Shown: piece after piece, positions 38,794-49,130 of the stretch | How the letters are laid out: every line of letters starts with the position of its first letter | How positions within the stretch are numbered: the first letter of the stretch is position 1 | From: Sphingomonadales bacterium | GTDB taxonomy: Bacteria; Pseudomonadota; Alphaproteobacteria; Sphingomonadales; Sphingomonadaceae | DNA: 64,000 bases | Direction: 5' to 3' | Assembly: GCA_025362295.1 (NCBI GenBank) | Contig: JANYGX010000002.1 | Location: forward strand, 1 to 64,000 | Made by a program: the position numbers and the translations under genes | The notes under the pieces: model-generated | Databases searched by the model: none | Seen by the model: only the letters and a program-made list of their open reading frames with translations | What the model was told of the DNA's origin: nothing

Positions 38794-38815
38794 GGGGCAA
38801 TCTTGCGATTGCCCC
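38794..38815 (+). terminator. Rho-independent terminator after DUF4402 protein B
   Basis: GGGGCAATC and GATTGCCCC form a 9-pair stem with loop TTGC, followed by TATTTTTT. It lies between the second pilin-like gene and the chaperone, so it would attenuate transcription into chaperone and usher. Confidence 0.9.
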
Positions 38816-38843
38816 TATTTTTTGAATTGGAAGGAGACAGCCG

Positions 38844-39719
38844 ATGATTGTTCGGTTTTTTTTAAGGCTTTTTGAAGCGATTAACCTTAACAGGGTTTAC
38901 ACCATAGCCGCACCACTCAGTGCGGTTTTTCTGCTTTTAATGCCAAAACTTGCGGTCGCCAACGGACAAGTGCTTATTGCGCCTTACCGCGTGGTGTTTG
39001 AAGGACCAATGCGGGTGCAAGAGGTCGCAATACTCAACACCGGAGACAAACGCACCACCTATCGCATCAGCCTAGAAAATAAAATCTGGAACGAGTCCAA
39101 GCAAGGCTATGACACTGTGACAGAGCCACGGAATGGTGAGCGCTTTGCAGATCAGATGATTCGTCTGTCAGTAAAAGAGGTCACGCTTGACCCGCAGGAA
39201 TCGCAGAGCATTAAAATGCAACTTCGCAAACCTGAAGGTGTTCAAGAGGGTGAGTACCGCACTCACCTTGCAGTGCGGTCGGTTGCAGAAATACCTGAAG
39301 TGAAAGAAAAACCAAAGCCTGGCACCCTGACAGTAAACCTTGTTCCGATTTATGGCCTGTCAATTCCAATCTTTGTGCGCGTTGGCAATTTGCAAGCCGA
39401 GGCTAGTCTTAAGTCGACCAGGTTCATGCTTAACATCGATAAGGTCGAAGTGTTTAATGTTGTGTTGGAACGTAAAGGTGATCGCACCATTTACGGTAAT
39501 CTTGATTTATTCCATCAGGCAAGGTCTGGTAAATGGGAGAAGCTGGCACGCTACAACGCTCTGCCACTGCTTTGGCCATATCCGGAGCGATCGTTTCAAC
39601 TGGGCACAGCACCGGAAACCGCAGCTATCATAAAATCAAGTCCAATTAAATATGTGTATACGGAAATTGATGCTGTCAACAAAGAATTGCCGTATCACAT
39701 AGAAGGTATGCTGAAGTGA
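38844..39719 (+). CDS. PapD-like periplasmic fimbrial chaperone
   Basis: A 291-residue protein with an N-terminal signal-anchor (ending near LAVANG) and a two-domain immunoglobulin-like chaperone layout. Strand patterns LIAPYRVVFEGPMRVQEVAILNTGD and VKEVTLDPQESQSIKMQLR correspond to the first domain of PapD-type chaperones, which complete the fold of pilin subunits by donor-strand complementation. It is longer than classical PapD (about 240). GAAGGAGAC precedes the ATG. It follows the pilin-like genes and precedes the usher, supporting the role. Confidence 0.8.
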   Translation: MIVRFFLRLFEAINLNRVYTIAAPLSAVFLLLMPKLAVANGQVLIAPYRVVFEGPMRVQEVAILNTGDKRTTYRISLENKIWNESKQGYDTVTEPRNGERFADQMIRLSVKEVTLDPQESQSIKMQLRKPEGVQEGEYRTHLAVRSVAEIPEVKEKPKPGTLTVNLVPIYGLSIPIFVRVGNLQAEASLKSTRFMLNIDKVEVFNVVLERKGDRTIYGNLDLFHQARSGKWEKLARYNALPLLWPYPERSFQLGTAPETAAIIKSSPIKYVYTEIDAVNKELPYHIEGMLK

Positions 39720-39747
39720 GATGAGCCAAAGATAAGGACACAGCCGC

Positions 39748-42700
39748 TTGGCTGTCAGCACACCAGTTTTGTATAATAAGCGTTGGCGCATGGTCTGTCA
39801 CTATGGACCATGCATCAGCGCTGCCATGCTGTGGGCAACCATGCCGGCGCATGCAGACACTGCAAAACTTATCCACGAAAGTGAGATGAGTTTTGTCAGT
39901 TTGCATTTGCGCGAATATATCCTCAAGGATGCTGTCAACATTTATGGCAAGGGCGATGACACTTGCCTCGTTCTCAGTGATTTTTTAGCAGGTGTTGAAT
40001 TCCCCATAACGGTGGACCGTCAAAATCAGAGCGCGAAAGGCTGGTTTCTGAACGAAAGCCGTATTTTCTTGCTTGATTATGCCCATCAGATGGTGATGGT
40101 TGGCGGGGTTAACAAGCCGCTAGAGCCTAACAGCGTCATAGCGACAGAAGACGGCCCATGCGTAAAGCTTAAAACACTCGCCAGCTGGTTTCCGGTGAGC
40201 TTTACTTACCAGCCGAAAGATGGGGTTGTCACACTAGAATCCCGTGAACGGTTACCGCTTGAGCAACGCCTCGAGCGCGAAAATTTGCGTGCGCAAATTG
40301 CCAGAAACGTCGCTCCGCATGATGATGAGAAACTGATTAAAGCCCAGCGCATTCCATACCGCTGGATCAATATTCCAACAATAGATTTAAGCGCCAGTGC
40401 GGCCTTCAATCACGAGAATGGCAAAACCCGTTTTACCCCTGTGTATAACGTGGCGGCTGTTGGTGAACTCGCCAAGATGACAGCGGAGGGTTTGTTGTTT
40501 AGTTCGAGCAATGGCAAGCCGGACGCTTTGCGATTGAGACTGTTTCGGTTTGATTCAGTTGGAAAAGTTTTCAGTAAAATTCCTGGTATTACGGAATTTA
40601 CTTTGGGTGATGTGTCGTCCGGCACCAACACGCTGGCGACTAGCGGCGGTCGTGGTCGCGGTGTGTCGGTGTCTACATACCCGGCCAATGTTCCGCAAGA
40701 GTATGACCGCACCACGTTGCGTGGTGATATGCCGAAAGGTTGGGATGCTGAACTCTACCGCAATGGTGCGCTGCTGGCGTTTGTTGAACCGAATGATACG
40801 GGCCGGTATGAGTTTAAAGATGTGCCCATATTGTTTGGCGAGAATGCCTTCAGGATTGTGTTGTATGGTCCGCAAGGCCAGCGCAAAGAAATAACCAGTG
40901 CTGTCAACACTGGCAACATCATCGCACCACGCGGTAAAATTTATGCGCGCGCCTCGGTGTTGCAAAGTGATCTCAATCTCATCGATATTTCACGTAAGCC
41001 AACCAGCAGTATTGCCGATCGCGGTTCTGTGCGTGTTGATGCTGATGTGCGCACGGGCGTGCTTAAAAACCTGTCGCTCGGCACATCGGTTGATAGCTAC
41101 GTGAGTGGCGGCGAACGGCTGTGGTTTGGCGGCCTTTCAACTCAAACATCGGTTGGCCTGACAGGGTTGGAGCTTGAGGCCGTTAAAAAATCGACTGGTG
41201 GCCTTGCTGTGCAGGGGCTGGTGAGCCGACGCTTTAACAATGTTGGTGTTCGCCTTCGTTATGCTCGCTTTCTGGATAACTTCACGAGCGACCGGGTGGA
41301 TGCCAACACACTCTCCCGCTTCGATGGCAGCGTTGATAGTAGTCTGAAATTTAAAGATGGTTTGGTCATTCCGGCATCGCTTCGCGTGCGTTACGAAACA
41401 TTCAGGCAAGGCAGTGCGCGACTCGAAATCAATCAGCAATCTTCGCTGAGTATGTTCTCGGCGAGGCTTTCCAATGATTTGATGGTTGTCAATCAGAACA
41501 GTGCAACATCGGTGAGCGGACAGTTGCTACTGAATTCGCACATTGGCAACTATAATGTGCGTGCACAAAGCGCCTACACAGTATCGCCGTCCCCCCGTTT
41601 TCAGGATATTCAGGCCTCGTTCGATAAATCTCCTGATGATCTCAACAGGCGTTGGTTTTATTCCGGCAGTCTAGGCTGGGGTTTTGTCAATAAGGTGGCT
41701 TCCGCCAGCCTTGGTGCCAACCGGCGTTTTGACAAGTTCAATATCGGTCTTAATGCGCTGGCAGATACGCGCGGCTCGGTTGGCTTTGGCCTCAATATCT
41801 CGACATCATTTGGTCGCGAACCTATTTACAATCGCTGGCGGGAGACCTCAAACGCACTTGGCAATTCTGGCTCTGTCGTTGCGCGCGTGTTCGAGGATAG
41901 CGATGGCAGCGGTCGCTTCGGGCCGGACAGCCGCATTATTCAGGGTGCGCGTTTCAACGTGGATGCTGGCAATCCCACTCGTAATGTAGCCAAGGGCGGC
42001 GTGACCGTGATTGATGGCCTCGCACCCTACACGGCAGTGAACTTTCGTGTTGATCCGGAGAGCCTTGATAACCCTGATCTTATGCAGCCGGATGATATCA
42101 ATACCGCGATCATTCCGCGCCCAGGCACCATGGGTATTATCGATATTCCATTGCGTATAAATGGTTCTATTGAGGGTCAGGTAGATATTGGCGTTGGCGC
42201 AAACAAGCACGCCCAAGGCGGTATGAACATCGAGATTGTCGATAGCGCAGGCAAGGTTATTAAAAAAGGCCGCAGTGAATATGATGGCTATTTCCTCATT
42301 CCCGGCGTGCCGGTTGGCAAGTACAGTGTGCGGCTGTCGGCTGATCAACTGAAGATACTGGATGTTGGCAGTGTGCCAGCCAAACCTGTCGAGGTAACGC
42401 GCAAAAACCCCTATCCGGGTAGTGTTTATTTCAGACTTGGGGCAGGCGGGGTTGATGCACAAGCTTCGGCGCACATCACACCTGTGCGTTTTGAAATTGA
42501 TGATGTGCAGGCGACTGCGGCGCACACAGCTGTGCGACGTGTTTATTTCGCCAAGCGCAAGCGTTCTCATCATCATCATCATCATAGTGCGCAGCACCCG
42601 CCCCATTATCCAACACTGGGTCCGCCATCGGGCCATATCTTTGATGATGACATGGTCTTTGCGGCAACGCCAGACGAGCGTATTCCTGTTGCGCCTGTTT

Positions 42701-42846
42701 CCAATGATGATGTATTACCGGTGGATGTTGCCCGCACCGTTTTGCAGCAAGATGCGTTTCCCACAGCATTTTCTGATGCCGAGCAACAGTTGGCCATGCT
42801 GGTGTCGGGCATCAAAATGCGGGGACTGCGCCGCCAAGTAGATTGA
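39748..42846 (+). CDS. Usher-like outer-membrane protein with C-terminal carboxypeptidase-regulatory-like domain
   Basis: A 1032-residue protein starting at TTG (39748), supported by AAGGAC nine bases upstream; the signal peptide ends at MPAHA. Residues about 40-150 form an N-terminal domain (LSDFLAGVEFPITVDR, GWFLNESRIFLLD). A long beta-rich region, about 200-780, alternates short strands as in outer-membrane ushers (PKGWDAELYRNGALL, YEFKDVPI, AFRIVLYGPQG). An SdrD-like segment (EDSDGSGRFGPDS, about 715) and a carboxypeptidase-regulatory-like domain (about 809-890, YFLIPGVPVGKYSV) follow. A natural His6 run lies at 941-946. Placed after the chaperone, it probably exports and assembles the DUF4402 subunits. 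It is not a close PapC type. Confidence 0.75.
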   Translation: MAVSTPVLYNKRWRMVCHYGPCISAAMLWATMPAHADTAKLIHESEMSFVSLHLREYILKDAVNIYGKGDDTCLVLSDFLAGVEFPITVDRQNQSAKGWFLNESRIFLLDYAHQMVMVGGVNKPLEPNSVIATEDGPCVKLKTLASWFPVSFTYQPKDGVVTLESRERLPLEQRLERENLRAQIARNVAPHDDEKLIKAQRIPYRWINIPTIDLSASAAFNHENGKTRFTPVYNVAAVGELAKMTAEGLLFSSSNGKPDALRLRLFRFDSVGKVFSKIPGITEFTLGDVSSGTNTLATSGGRGRGVSVSTYPANVPQEYDRTTLRGDMPKGWDAELYRNGALLAFVEPNDTGRYEFKDVPILFGENAFRIVLYGPQGQRKEITSAVNTGNIIAPRGKIYARASVLQSDLNLIDISRKPTSSIADRGSVRVDADVRTGVLKNLSLGTSVDSYVSGGERLWFGGLSTQTSVGLTGLELEAVKKSTGGLAVQGLVSRRFNNVGVRLRYARFLDNFTSDRVDANTLSRFDGSVDSSLKFKDGLVIPASLRVRYETFRQGSARLEINQQSSLSMFSARLSNDLMVVNQNSATSVSGQLLLNSHIGNYNVRAQSAYTVSPSPRFQDIQASFDKSPDDLNRRWFYSGSLGWGFVNKVASASLGANRRFDKFNIGLNALADTRGSVGFGLNISTSFGREPIYNRWRETSNALGNSGSVVARVFEDSDGSGRFGPDSRIIQGARFNVDAGNPTRNVAKGGVTVIDGLAPYTAVNFRVDPESLDNPDLMQPDDINTAIIPRPGTMGIIDIPLRINGSIEGQVDIGVGANKHAQGGMNIEIVDSAGKVIKKGRSEYDGYFLIPGVPVGKYSVRLSADQLKILDVGSVPAKPVEVTRKNPYPGSVYFRLGAGGVDAQASAHITPVRFEIDDVQATAAHTAVRRVYFAKRKRSHHHHHHSAQHPPHYPTLGPPSGHIFDDDMVFAATPDERIPVAPVSNDDVLPVDVARTVLQQDAFPTAFSDAEQQLAMLVSGIKMRGLRRQVD
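42568..42585 (+). repeat. (CAT)6 tract encoding His6
   Basis: Six CAT codons in a row near the 3' end of the usher-like gene encode six histidines, followed by further His-containing sequence (SAQHPPHYPTLG). It may bind metal or vary in length by slippage. Confidence 0.85.
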
Positions 42847-44208
<1,362 letters not shown>

Positions 44209-44267
44209 TGTCACATAAAATTCAACTTTTAAGTTGACGCCTTGGCATATTATTGATTCAGTGTGAC

Positions 44268-44600
44268 ATGGCTCTTGTATCTTCCATAACCGAGCGCTCA
44301 CGCAAGGCTCTTTGGCCCGCAATATGCATTGCAGCTATCGTATATTTTACCTGGCACACAGTGCAAGGCCGCCATGGTTTGCGTGCCTATCAGGCCTATG
44401 GTGACCAGCTTGTCAGCCTGGAAGCGGAGGCAGCGCAAACACAACAGCGCAGGGCGCAAATGGAAAACCAGTTAAAGCTATTGCAATCGAACGCTATAGA
44501 CCCTGATTATTTGGATGAGCTCGCACACAAGAAACTGAATTACATGGCGCCGGGTGAGGCGATGATTGAATTACCGAAATCAGGCGAGCCGAAGCCGTAA
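44268..44600 (+). CDS. ftsB: Septum formation initiator FtsB/DivIC family
   Basis: A 110-residue single-pass inner-membrane protein: a short cytosolic N-terminus, a membrane helix (ALWPAICIAAIVYFTWH) and a periplasmic coiled coil (LVSLEAEAAQTQQRRAQ). The C-terminal LAHKKLNYMAPGEAMI resembles FtsB proteins of the FtsQLB divisome complex. The ATG at 44268 is preferred over a TTG at 44253. Confidence 0.85.
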   Translation: MALVSSITERSRKALWPAICIAAIVYFTWHTVQGRHGLRAYQAYGDQLVSLEAEAAQTQQRRAQMENQLKLLQSNAIDPDYLDELAHKKLNYMAPGEAMIELPKSGEPKP

Positions 44601-44605
44601 AGCCA

Positions 44606-44920
44606 TCAAGCTTCAAATGTTTTAGCCAGCTTTTCCACATGCTCGGCAGCGCTCATGATGGCAGCAATTGATAGCGTATGGTCCGGCTTTATTTCAGGTG
44701 ATAATTTATTGGCTTTCTCTTTGGTCTCGAACAATTCATCGGCAACCAGCAATGCGGACATAAGCAGCATGCGCGGTTCGGCCATCTGGCCGAGTGTGTT
44801 TGCCAAATCTTCGGCTTTGATATTAATATGATTTGCAAGTCGGGTTAGGCGGTCTTCCTCGCCGTCCCGGCACGCCAGTGAGTAGGCCCGGCCACCAACC
44901 ATGACATTAATCTGCGCCAT
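44606..44920 (-). CDS. zapA: Cell division protein ZapA
   Basis: A 104-residue FtsZ-ring stabiliser. The N-terminal globular part (INVMVGGRAYSLACRDGEE, then RLTRLANHIN) is followed by a helix that dimerises (PRMLLMSALLVADELFETK). It starts on the last base of the upstream DUF4164 stop. It converges on ftsB with 5 bases between stops, so two division genes end tail to tail. Confidence 0.9.
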   Translation of the reverse strand: MAQINVMVGGRAYSLACRDGEEDRLTRLANHINIKAEDLANTLGQMAEPRMLLMSALLVADELFETKEKANKLSPEIKPDHTLSIAAIMSAAEHVEKLAKTFEA

Positions 44921-45138
44921 TATTTGATTGCCGTTTCAAAACTGGCCTCCTCCATACGTTTGATCAATCCGTCGAGTAGGCCAAGCGTGTGACTGATGGT
45001 CTCGCGCAATCGGGTATTCTCGGACTGCAGGGCACCGATCTGTTTTTGATCGTTCGCACCAGTGCCCTTGCCTTGGATATTGCCTTCCAAAAGCACTAGA
45101 GCTTTATTAAGGCGCTCGGTTGCGAGCTCTATGGACAT
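44920..45138 (-). CDS. DUF4164-like coiled-coil protein
   Basis: A 72-residue helical protein (MSIELATERLNKALVLLEG, then QIGALQSENTRLRETISHT) of the small coiled-coil type commonly found beside zapA in alphaproteobacteria (DUF4164), possibly a ZapB-like partner. The start at 45138 follows GAGAAG; 45153 is an alternative. Role inferred from neighbours. Confidence 0.7.
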   Translation of the reverse strand: MSIELATERLNKALVLLEGNIQGKGTGANDQKQIGALQSENTRLRETISHTLGLLDGLIKRMEEASFETAIK

Positions 45139-45297
45139 GATTAATCTTCTCACTCGATATACTTATAAAGAAATTATAAGACGGCAGATGAACTCCAGTC
45201 AACACCCATGAAGGAACTCTCTTCTTTATACGACGTTGACGGGTAGAGAGGACGTTGCCAAAGTACATGGCACTATCCTCATACTTGAAAGATCAAC

Positions 45298-47265
45298 ATG
45301 GTTGCGGATTCGAGGCAAATGGCTAACGCCATTCGAGTATTGGCGATGGATGCTGTTGAAAAAGCCAACTCCGGCCACCCAGGTATGCCCATGGGTATGG
45401 CCGATGTGGCAACCGCCTTGTTCACCAAAGTCCTGAAGTTTGATCCTGCAGCGCCGAATTGGCCGGATAGGGACCGTTTTGTGCTCTCTGCAGGCCATGG
45501 TTCGATGCTAATTTATGCCCTTTTATACCTAACAGGTTACGAAAAACCCACACTAGAAGATATCAAAAACTTTCGTCAATTAGGCAGCCCGTGTGCAGGC
45601 CACCCTGAAAACACCCACCTGGCCGGTGTGGAAGTCACCACTGGCCCGCTGGGCCAAGGGCTTGCCATGGCCGTCGGGCTGGCTCTTGCCGAGCGGCATT
45701 TGAACGCAACGTTCGGCGATAATCTGGTAGATCACCATACCTACGTTATGGCTGGGGATGGCTGCCTGATGGAAGGGGTCAGTCAGGAAGCAATCTCGCT
45801 GGCCGGGCATCTTGGCTTGTCGCGTCTGATTGTGATGTGGGATGATAACAAGATCTCCATCGATGGGCCAACGTCTCTTTCGACATCAGAAGACATTGCC
45901 AAACGATTTGAGGCGGCTGGTTGGGATGTGCAGGCGGTTGACGGGTTTGATCAGGACGGTGTGACGGCTGCGCTGTTGGCTGCCAAAGCGTCGAGTAAGC
46001 CATCGCTCATCGCCTGTCGTACCATCATTGGCTACGGTGCTCCCAACAAACAAGGCACCGAAAAGGTGCATGGGGCTGCGCTTGGCAAGGATGAGGTGGC
46101 GGCAGCGCGCATACAAATGGGCTGGGACGCGCCAGCTTTTGAAGTGCCGCCTGACATAAAGGCGGCCTGGATAACCGCAGGCGCACGGGGAAAAACTGAG
46201 CATGAAGCGTGGACGGCCCGCCATGCCGCACATAGCAAACGCGTTGAATTTGATCAGCGATTGACAGGCGATTTGCCAGCTGCAGTTGATACAGCCATCG
46301 CCCACTATATTGATGGCGTGCTGGCCAGCCCAGATACGATTGGCTCGCGCAAATCTTCTGAAAATGTGTTGCAGGTGATCACGGCTGCTGCACCTCAAAT
46401 CATCGGTGGTTCTGCTGATCTCACTGGCTCCAACTACACCCGCACAAAAGCGCAGGTGCCGTTGAGCCGCGATCATTATGCTGGCACATATATGCACTAT
46501 GGCATTCGCGAATTCGGCATGGCTGCGGCTATGAATGGCCTGGCGCTGCACGGTGGCATTGTGACTTATGGTGGCACGTTCCTGGTGTTTGCGGATTATT
46601 GTCGGCCTGCCATTCGCTTGTCGGCCATACAGCATGCGCGGGTGATTTACGTGATGACGCACGACAGCATTGGCGTGGGTGAGGACGGCCCAACCCATCA
46701 GCCGATTGAACATCTGGCAAGTCTGCGCGCCATGCCAAACTGTCTGGTGTTTCGCCCGTGCGACAGCGTGGAAACCGCTGAATGCTGGCAGCTGGCGCTG
46801 GCGCATAAAACCGGACCATCGGTAATTGCGTTGTCGCGTCAAAACCTGAAGCAGCTGCGGTTGCTTGCAACACCAGACAATCTTTCGGCTCGTGGCGCTT
46901 ATGTGCTGTCTGAAAATCCTGACGCCAGGGTGAGTTTAATTGCCACGGGTTCCGAGACTATGCTGGCAATGGCTGTACAGGATGTGTTGCGTACTAAAGC
47001 AATTCATGCGGATGTTATTTCCATGCCGTGCTGTGAACTGTTCGATGCACAACCTCGGGGATACCGCACTAGCGTGCTTCGATTAGACCGTTTGAAAGTT
47101 GCTATTGAAGCGGCAAGCCCGTACGGTTGGCATAAATACGTTGGTTCCGGCGGCCTTGTCTTTGGGATTGATCACTTCGGTGCATCTGCACCGGCACCAA
47201 AACTCTATGAAGAATTCGGCCTGACGGCTGACACGATTGCCAACACAATTTCTGCCACTCTTTGA
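45298..47265 (+). CDS. tkt: Transketolase
   Basis: Thiamine-diphosphate enzyme that moves two-carbon units between sugars in the pentose phosphate pathway. The 655-residue protein shows [34 protein letters not shown], the ThDP/Mg motif [13 protein letters not shown] to [10 protein letters not shown], and [20 protein letters not shown]. gap follows after 14 bases. It is divergent from the zapA unit across 160 bases. Confidence 0.96.
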   Translation: MVADSRQMANAIRVLAMDAVEKANSGHPGMPMGMADVATALFTKVLKFDPAAPNWPDRDRFVLSAGHGSMLIYALLYLTGYEKPTLEDIKNFRQLGSPCAGHPENTHLAGVEVTTGPLGQGLAMAVGLALAERHLNATFGDNLVDHHTYVMAGDGCLMEGVSQEAISLAGHLGLSRLIVMWDDNKISIDGPTSLSTSEDIAKRFEAAGWDVQAVDGFDQDGVTAALLAAKASSKPSLIACRTIIGYGAPNKQGTEKVHGAALGKDEVAAARIQMGWDAPAFEVPPDIKAAWITAGARGKTEHEAWTARHAAHSKRVEFDQRLTGDLPAAVDTAIAHYIDGVLASPDTIGSRKSSENVLQVITAAAPQIIGGSADLTGSNYTRTKAQVPLSRDHYAGTYMHYGIREFGMAAAMNGLALHGGIVTYGGTFLVFADYCRPAIRLSAIQHARVIYVMTHDSIGVGEDGPTHQPIEHLASLRAMPNCLVFRPCDSVETAECWQLALAHKTGPSVIALSRQNLKQLRLLATPDNLSARGAYVLSENPDARVSLIATGSETMLAMAVQDVLRTKAIHADVISMPCCELFDAQPRGYRTSVLRLDRLKVAIEAASPYGWHKYVGSGGLVFGIDHFGASAPAPKLYEEFGLTADTIANTISATL

Positions 47266-47279
47266 AAGGACACACCCCT

Positions 47280-48290
47280 ATGATCACCCGCGTTTCGATT
47301 AATGGATTTGGCCGCATTGGCCGCAATGTGCTGCGCGCTATTATTGAAAGCAAGCGTAAGGATATTGAGGTTGTTGCCATCAATGACCTAGCTTCACCGG
47401 CAGACAATGCCCACCTGCTTAAATATGACAGCGTGCATGGCATTTTCGGTGCCAAAGTTGAAGTGAGCGGCACGAATATTATTGTCAATGGCAAAGAGAT
47501 AGCTGTCACCGCCGAGCGCGATCCTGCTAATCTGCCGCATAAAAAGCTGAAAATTGATGTCGCGATGGAATGCACCGGTTTTTTCACAGACGCTGAAAAA
47601 GCTGGCGCGCACCTGAAAGCTGGCGCCAAGCGTGTGCTGATATCTGCACCTGGTAAAGGTGAAGATATTACCGTTGTTTACGGCGTGAATCATCACTTGT
47701 TGAAAAAGACTCACAAGATAATTTCAAACGCCTCGTGCACGACCAATTGCCTCGCGCCGGTTGCCAAGGTGCTGAATGACAATGTTGGCATTGTGCGCGG
47801 TTTCATGACCACCATTCACAGCTACACCAATGACCAGCGCATTCTCGATCAAATTCACAGCGACATGCGCCGGGCACGCGCGGCTGCCATGTCGATGATT
47901 CCAACGTCGACGGGAGCCGCAAAAGCACTTGGTCTGGTGCTGCCGGAATTGAAAGGCAAACTCGATGGCACGTCCATCCGCGTGCCAACGCCCAATGTAT
48001 CGGTGGTTGATTTAACCTTCGACGCAGGCCGCGATACCACAGTTGAAGAAATTAATGCCATGATGGAAAAAGCTTCACTGAAAGGCCCGCTGAAGGGCGT
48101 CCTTGGTTATGTTACAGCGCCGCTTGTGTCGATCGATTTTAATGGCAACGCATTCTCATCGAGCTTCGATGCCACACAAACTCAGGTTGTTGAAAAACGG
48201 TTTGTGCGCATCCTCAGCTGGTATGATAACGAATGGGGCTTCTCCAATCGTATGAGCGATACGGCGGTTGCCTTAGCAAAACTGGGTTGA
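47280..48290 (+). CDS. gap: Glyceraldehyde-3-phosphate dehydrogenase, type I
   Basis: NAD-dependent oxidation of glyceraldehyde-3-phosphate. The 336-residue protein has the NAD loop [14 protein letters not shown], the catalytic Cys153 in [11 protein letters not shown] and [19 protein letters not shown] upstream fixes the ATG at 47280. Its stop overlaps the start of a MOSC-like gene by one base instead of being followed by pgk. Confidence 0.97.
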   Translation: MITRVSINGFGRIGRNVLRAIIESKRKDIEVVAINDLASPADNAHLLKYDSVHGIFGAKVEVSGTNIIVNGKEIAVTAERDPANLPHKKLKIDVAMECTGFFTDAEKAGAHLKAGAKRVLISAPGKGEDITVVYGVNHHLLKKTHKIISNASCTTNCLAPVAKVLNDNVGIVRGFMTTIHSYTNDQRILDQIHSDMRRARAAAMSMIPTSTGAAKALGLVLPELKGKLDGTSIRVPTPNVSVVDLTFDAGRDTTVEEINAMMEKASLKGPLKGVLGYVTAPLVSIDFNGNAFSSSFDATQTQVVEKRFVRILSWYDNEWGFSNRMSDTAVALAKLG

Positions 48291-48733
48291 TGGCAACGCT
48301 CATTGGCATTGCCTTCAAGCGCCAACGTCGCGGGGAGGTTGAAAGCACACACGCAACGCACATAAGTGTAAGCGCGGGCGTTGCAAACGACCGCGTTGGC
48401 AGCCTATCAAAGCGCCGCCAGGTCACAGTGCTCCGCGCTGAAGATTGGGCAGCGGCTGTGGCCGATGTTGGTGCTGACCTGTCGTGGACTGTGCGCCGTG
48501 CCAATCTTCTGGTGGAGGGCTTGCCCGCTTTGATTGCCGCAACTGGTCAATTTTTAATGATTGGTGGCGTTAAACTTCTGATCACCGGTGAGTGCGACCC
48601 CTGCAGCCGCATGGGGGAAATTCACATGGCATTGCCCGATGCCCTGACGCCAGACTGGCGCGGTGGTGTAACATGCACAGTCATGAATGGGGGCGATATT
48701 GCTTTTGGGGATAACGTGGCGATTATTAGTTAA
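48290..48733 (+). CDS. MOSC domain protein
   Basis: A 147-residue stand-alone MOSC domain. The Cys in TGECDPCSRM is typical of the sulfur-carrying residue of this superfamily, which delivers sulfur or acts in molybdenum-cofactor chemistry and N-hydroxylated compound reduction. The ATG overlaps the gap stop by one base (TGATG), so it is translationally coupled to gap. No molybdopterin genes are nearby; substrate unknown. Confidence 0.75.
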   Translation: MATLIGIAFKRQRRGEVESTHATHISVSAGVANDRVGSLSKRRQVTVLRAEDWAAAVADVGADLSWTVRRANLLVEGLPALIAATGQFLMIGGVKLLITGECDPCSRMGEIHMALPDALTPDWRGGVTCTVMNGGDIAFGDNVAIIS

Positions 48734-48782
48734 GCTGATCCAACCCTTTACGAAACCGGCGCATACCACTATATTCTAAGTC

Positions 48783-49130
48783 ATGATTAATACTGCACGC
48801 ATCACGATTGCCGGGTTTTTCCTGTTCTGGACAGTGTTCTTATTTGCCGGATATGGCCTTGTAGATGCTGTTGGCGATACGCTTGTGGGCTGGACGGACG
48901 CGCATGGTATTAGTTGGTTTTTTCACGCCCTCCAGAGCCTTGGATTGTTTGTTGTCGGATTTATCTGGTTCATCGGAACATTTTTTATGGTTGTTATATG
49001 GGTTGCCATTGGCAAAGCCAGAGCCTTTGAAAGTGTGCTGCAACGACAACAACAATCGAGCAGTCAGGCAAATACAACCGCTCCGTCGGATATAACCCTG
49101 ACACAGGGCGATGATGGTGTATATCGTTAA
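48783..49130 (+). CDS. Small membrane protein of unknown function
   Basis: A 115-residue protein with two predicted membrane helices (ITIAGFFLFWTVFLFAGYG and LGLFVVGFIWFIGTFFMVV), a short loop and a soluble polar Gln/Ser-rich tail. The stop overlaps the start of the following membrane glycosyltransferase by one base (TAATG), suggesting the two act together. Family not recognised. Confidence 0.65.
   Translation: MINTARITIAGFFLFWTVFLFAGYGLVDAVGDTLVGWTDAHGISWFFHALQSLGLFVVGFIWFIGTFFMVVIWVAIGKARAFESVLQRQQQSSSQANTTAPSDITLTQGDDGVYR

Noticed and set aside
42568-42585. His6 run as a cloning artefact
   Set aside because: It is internal, in a native chromosomal gene, followed by a further 86 codons and native sequence, with no vector-like flanks.
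41848-42636. 262-codon minus-strand frame inside the usher-like gene
   Set aside because: Antisense shadow with no recognisable domain.
45139-45297. 6S RNA gene next to zapA
   Set aside because: 6S RNA often lies beside zapA, but the 159-base gap shows no long closing stem or central bubble and must also hold the tkt promoter.
45886-46842. 318-codon minus-strand frame inside tkt
   Set aside because: Antisense shadow of transketolase.
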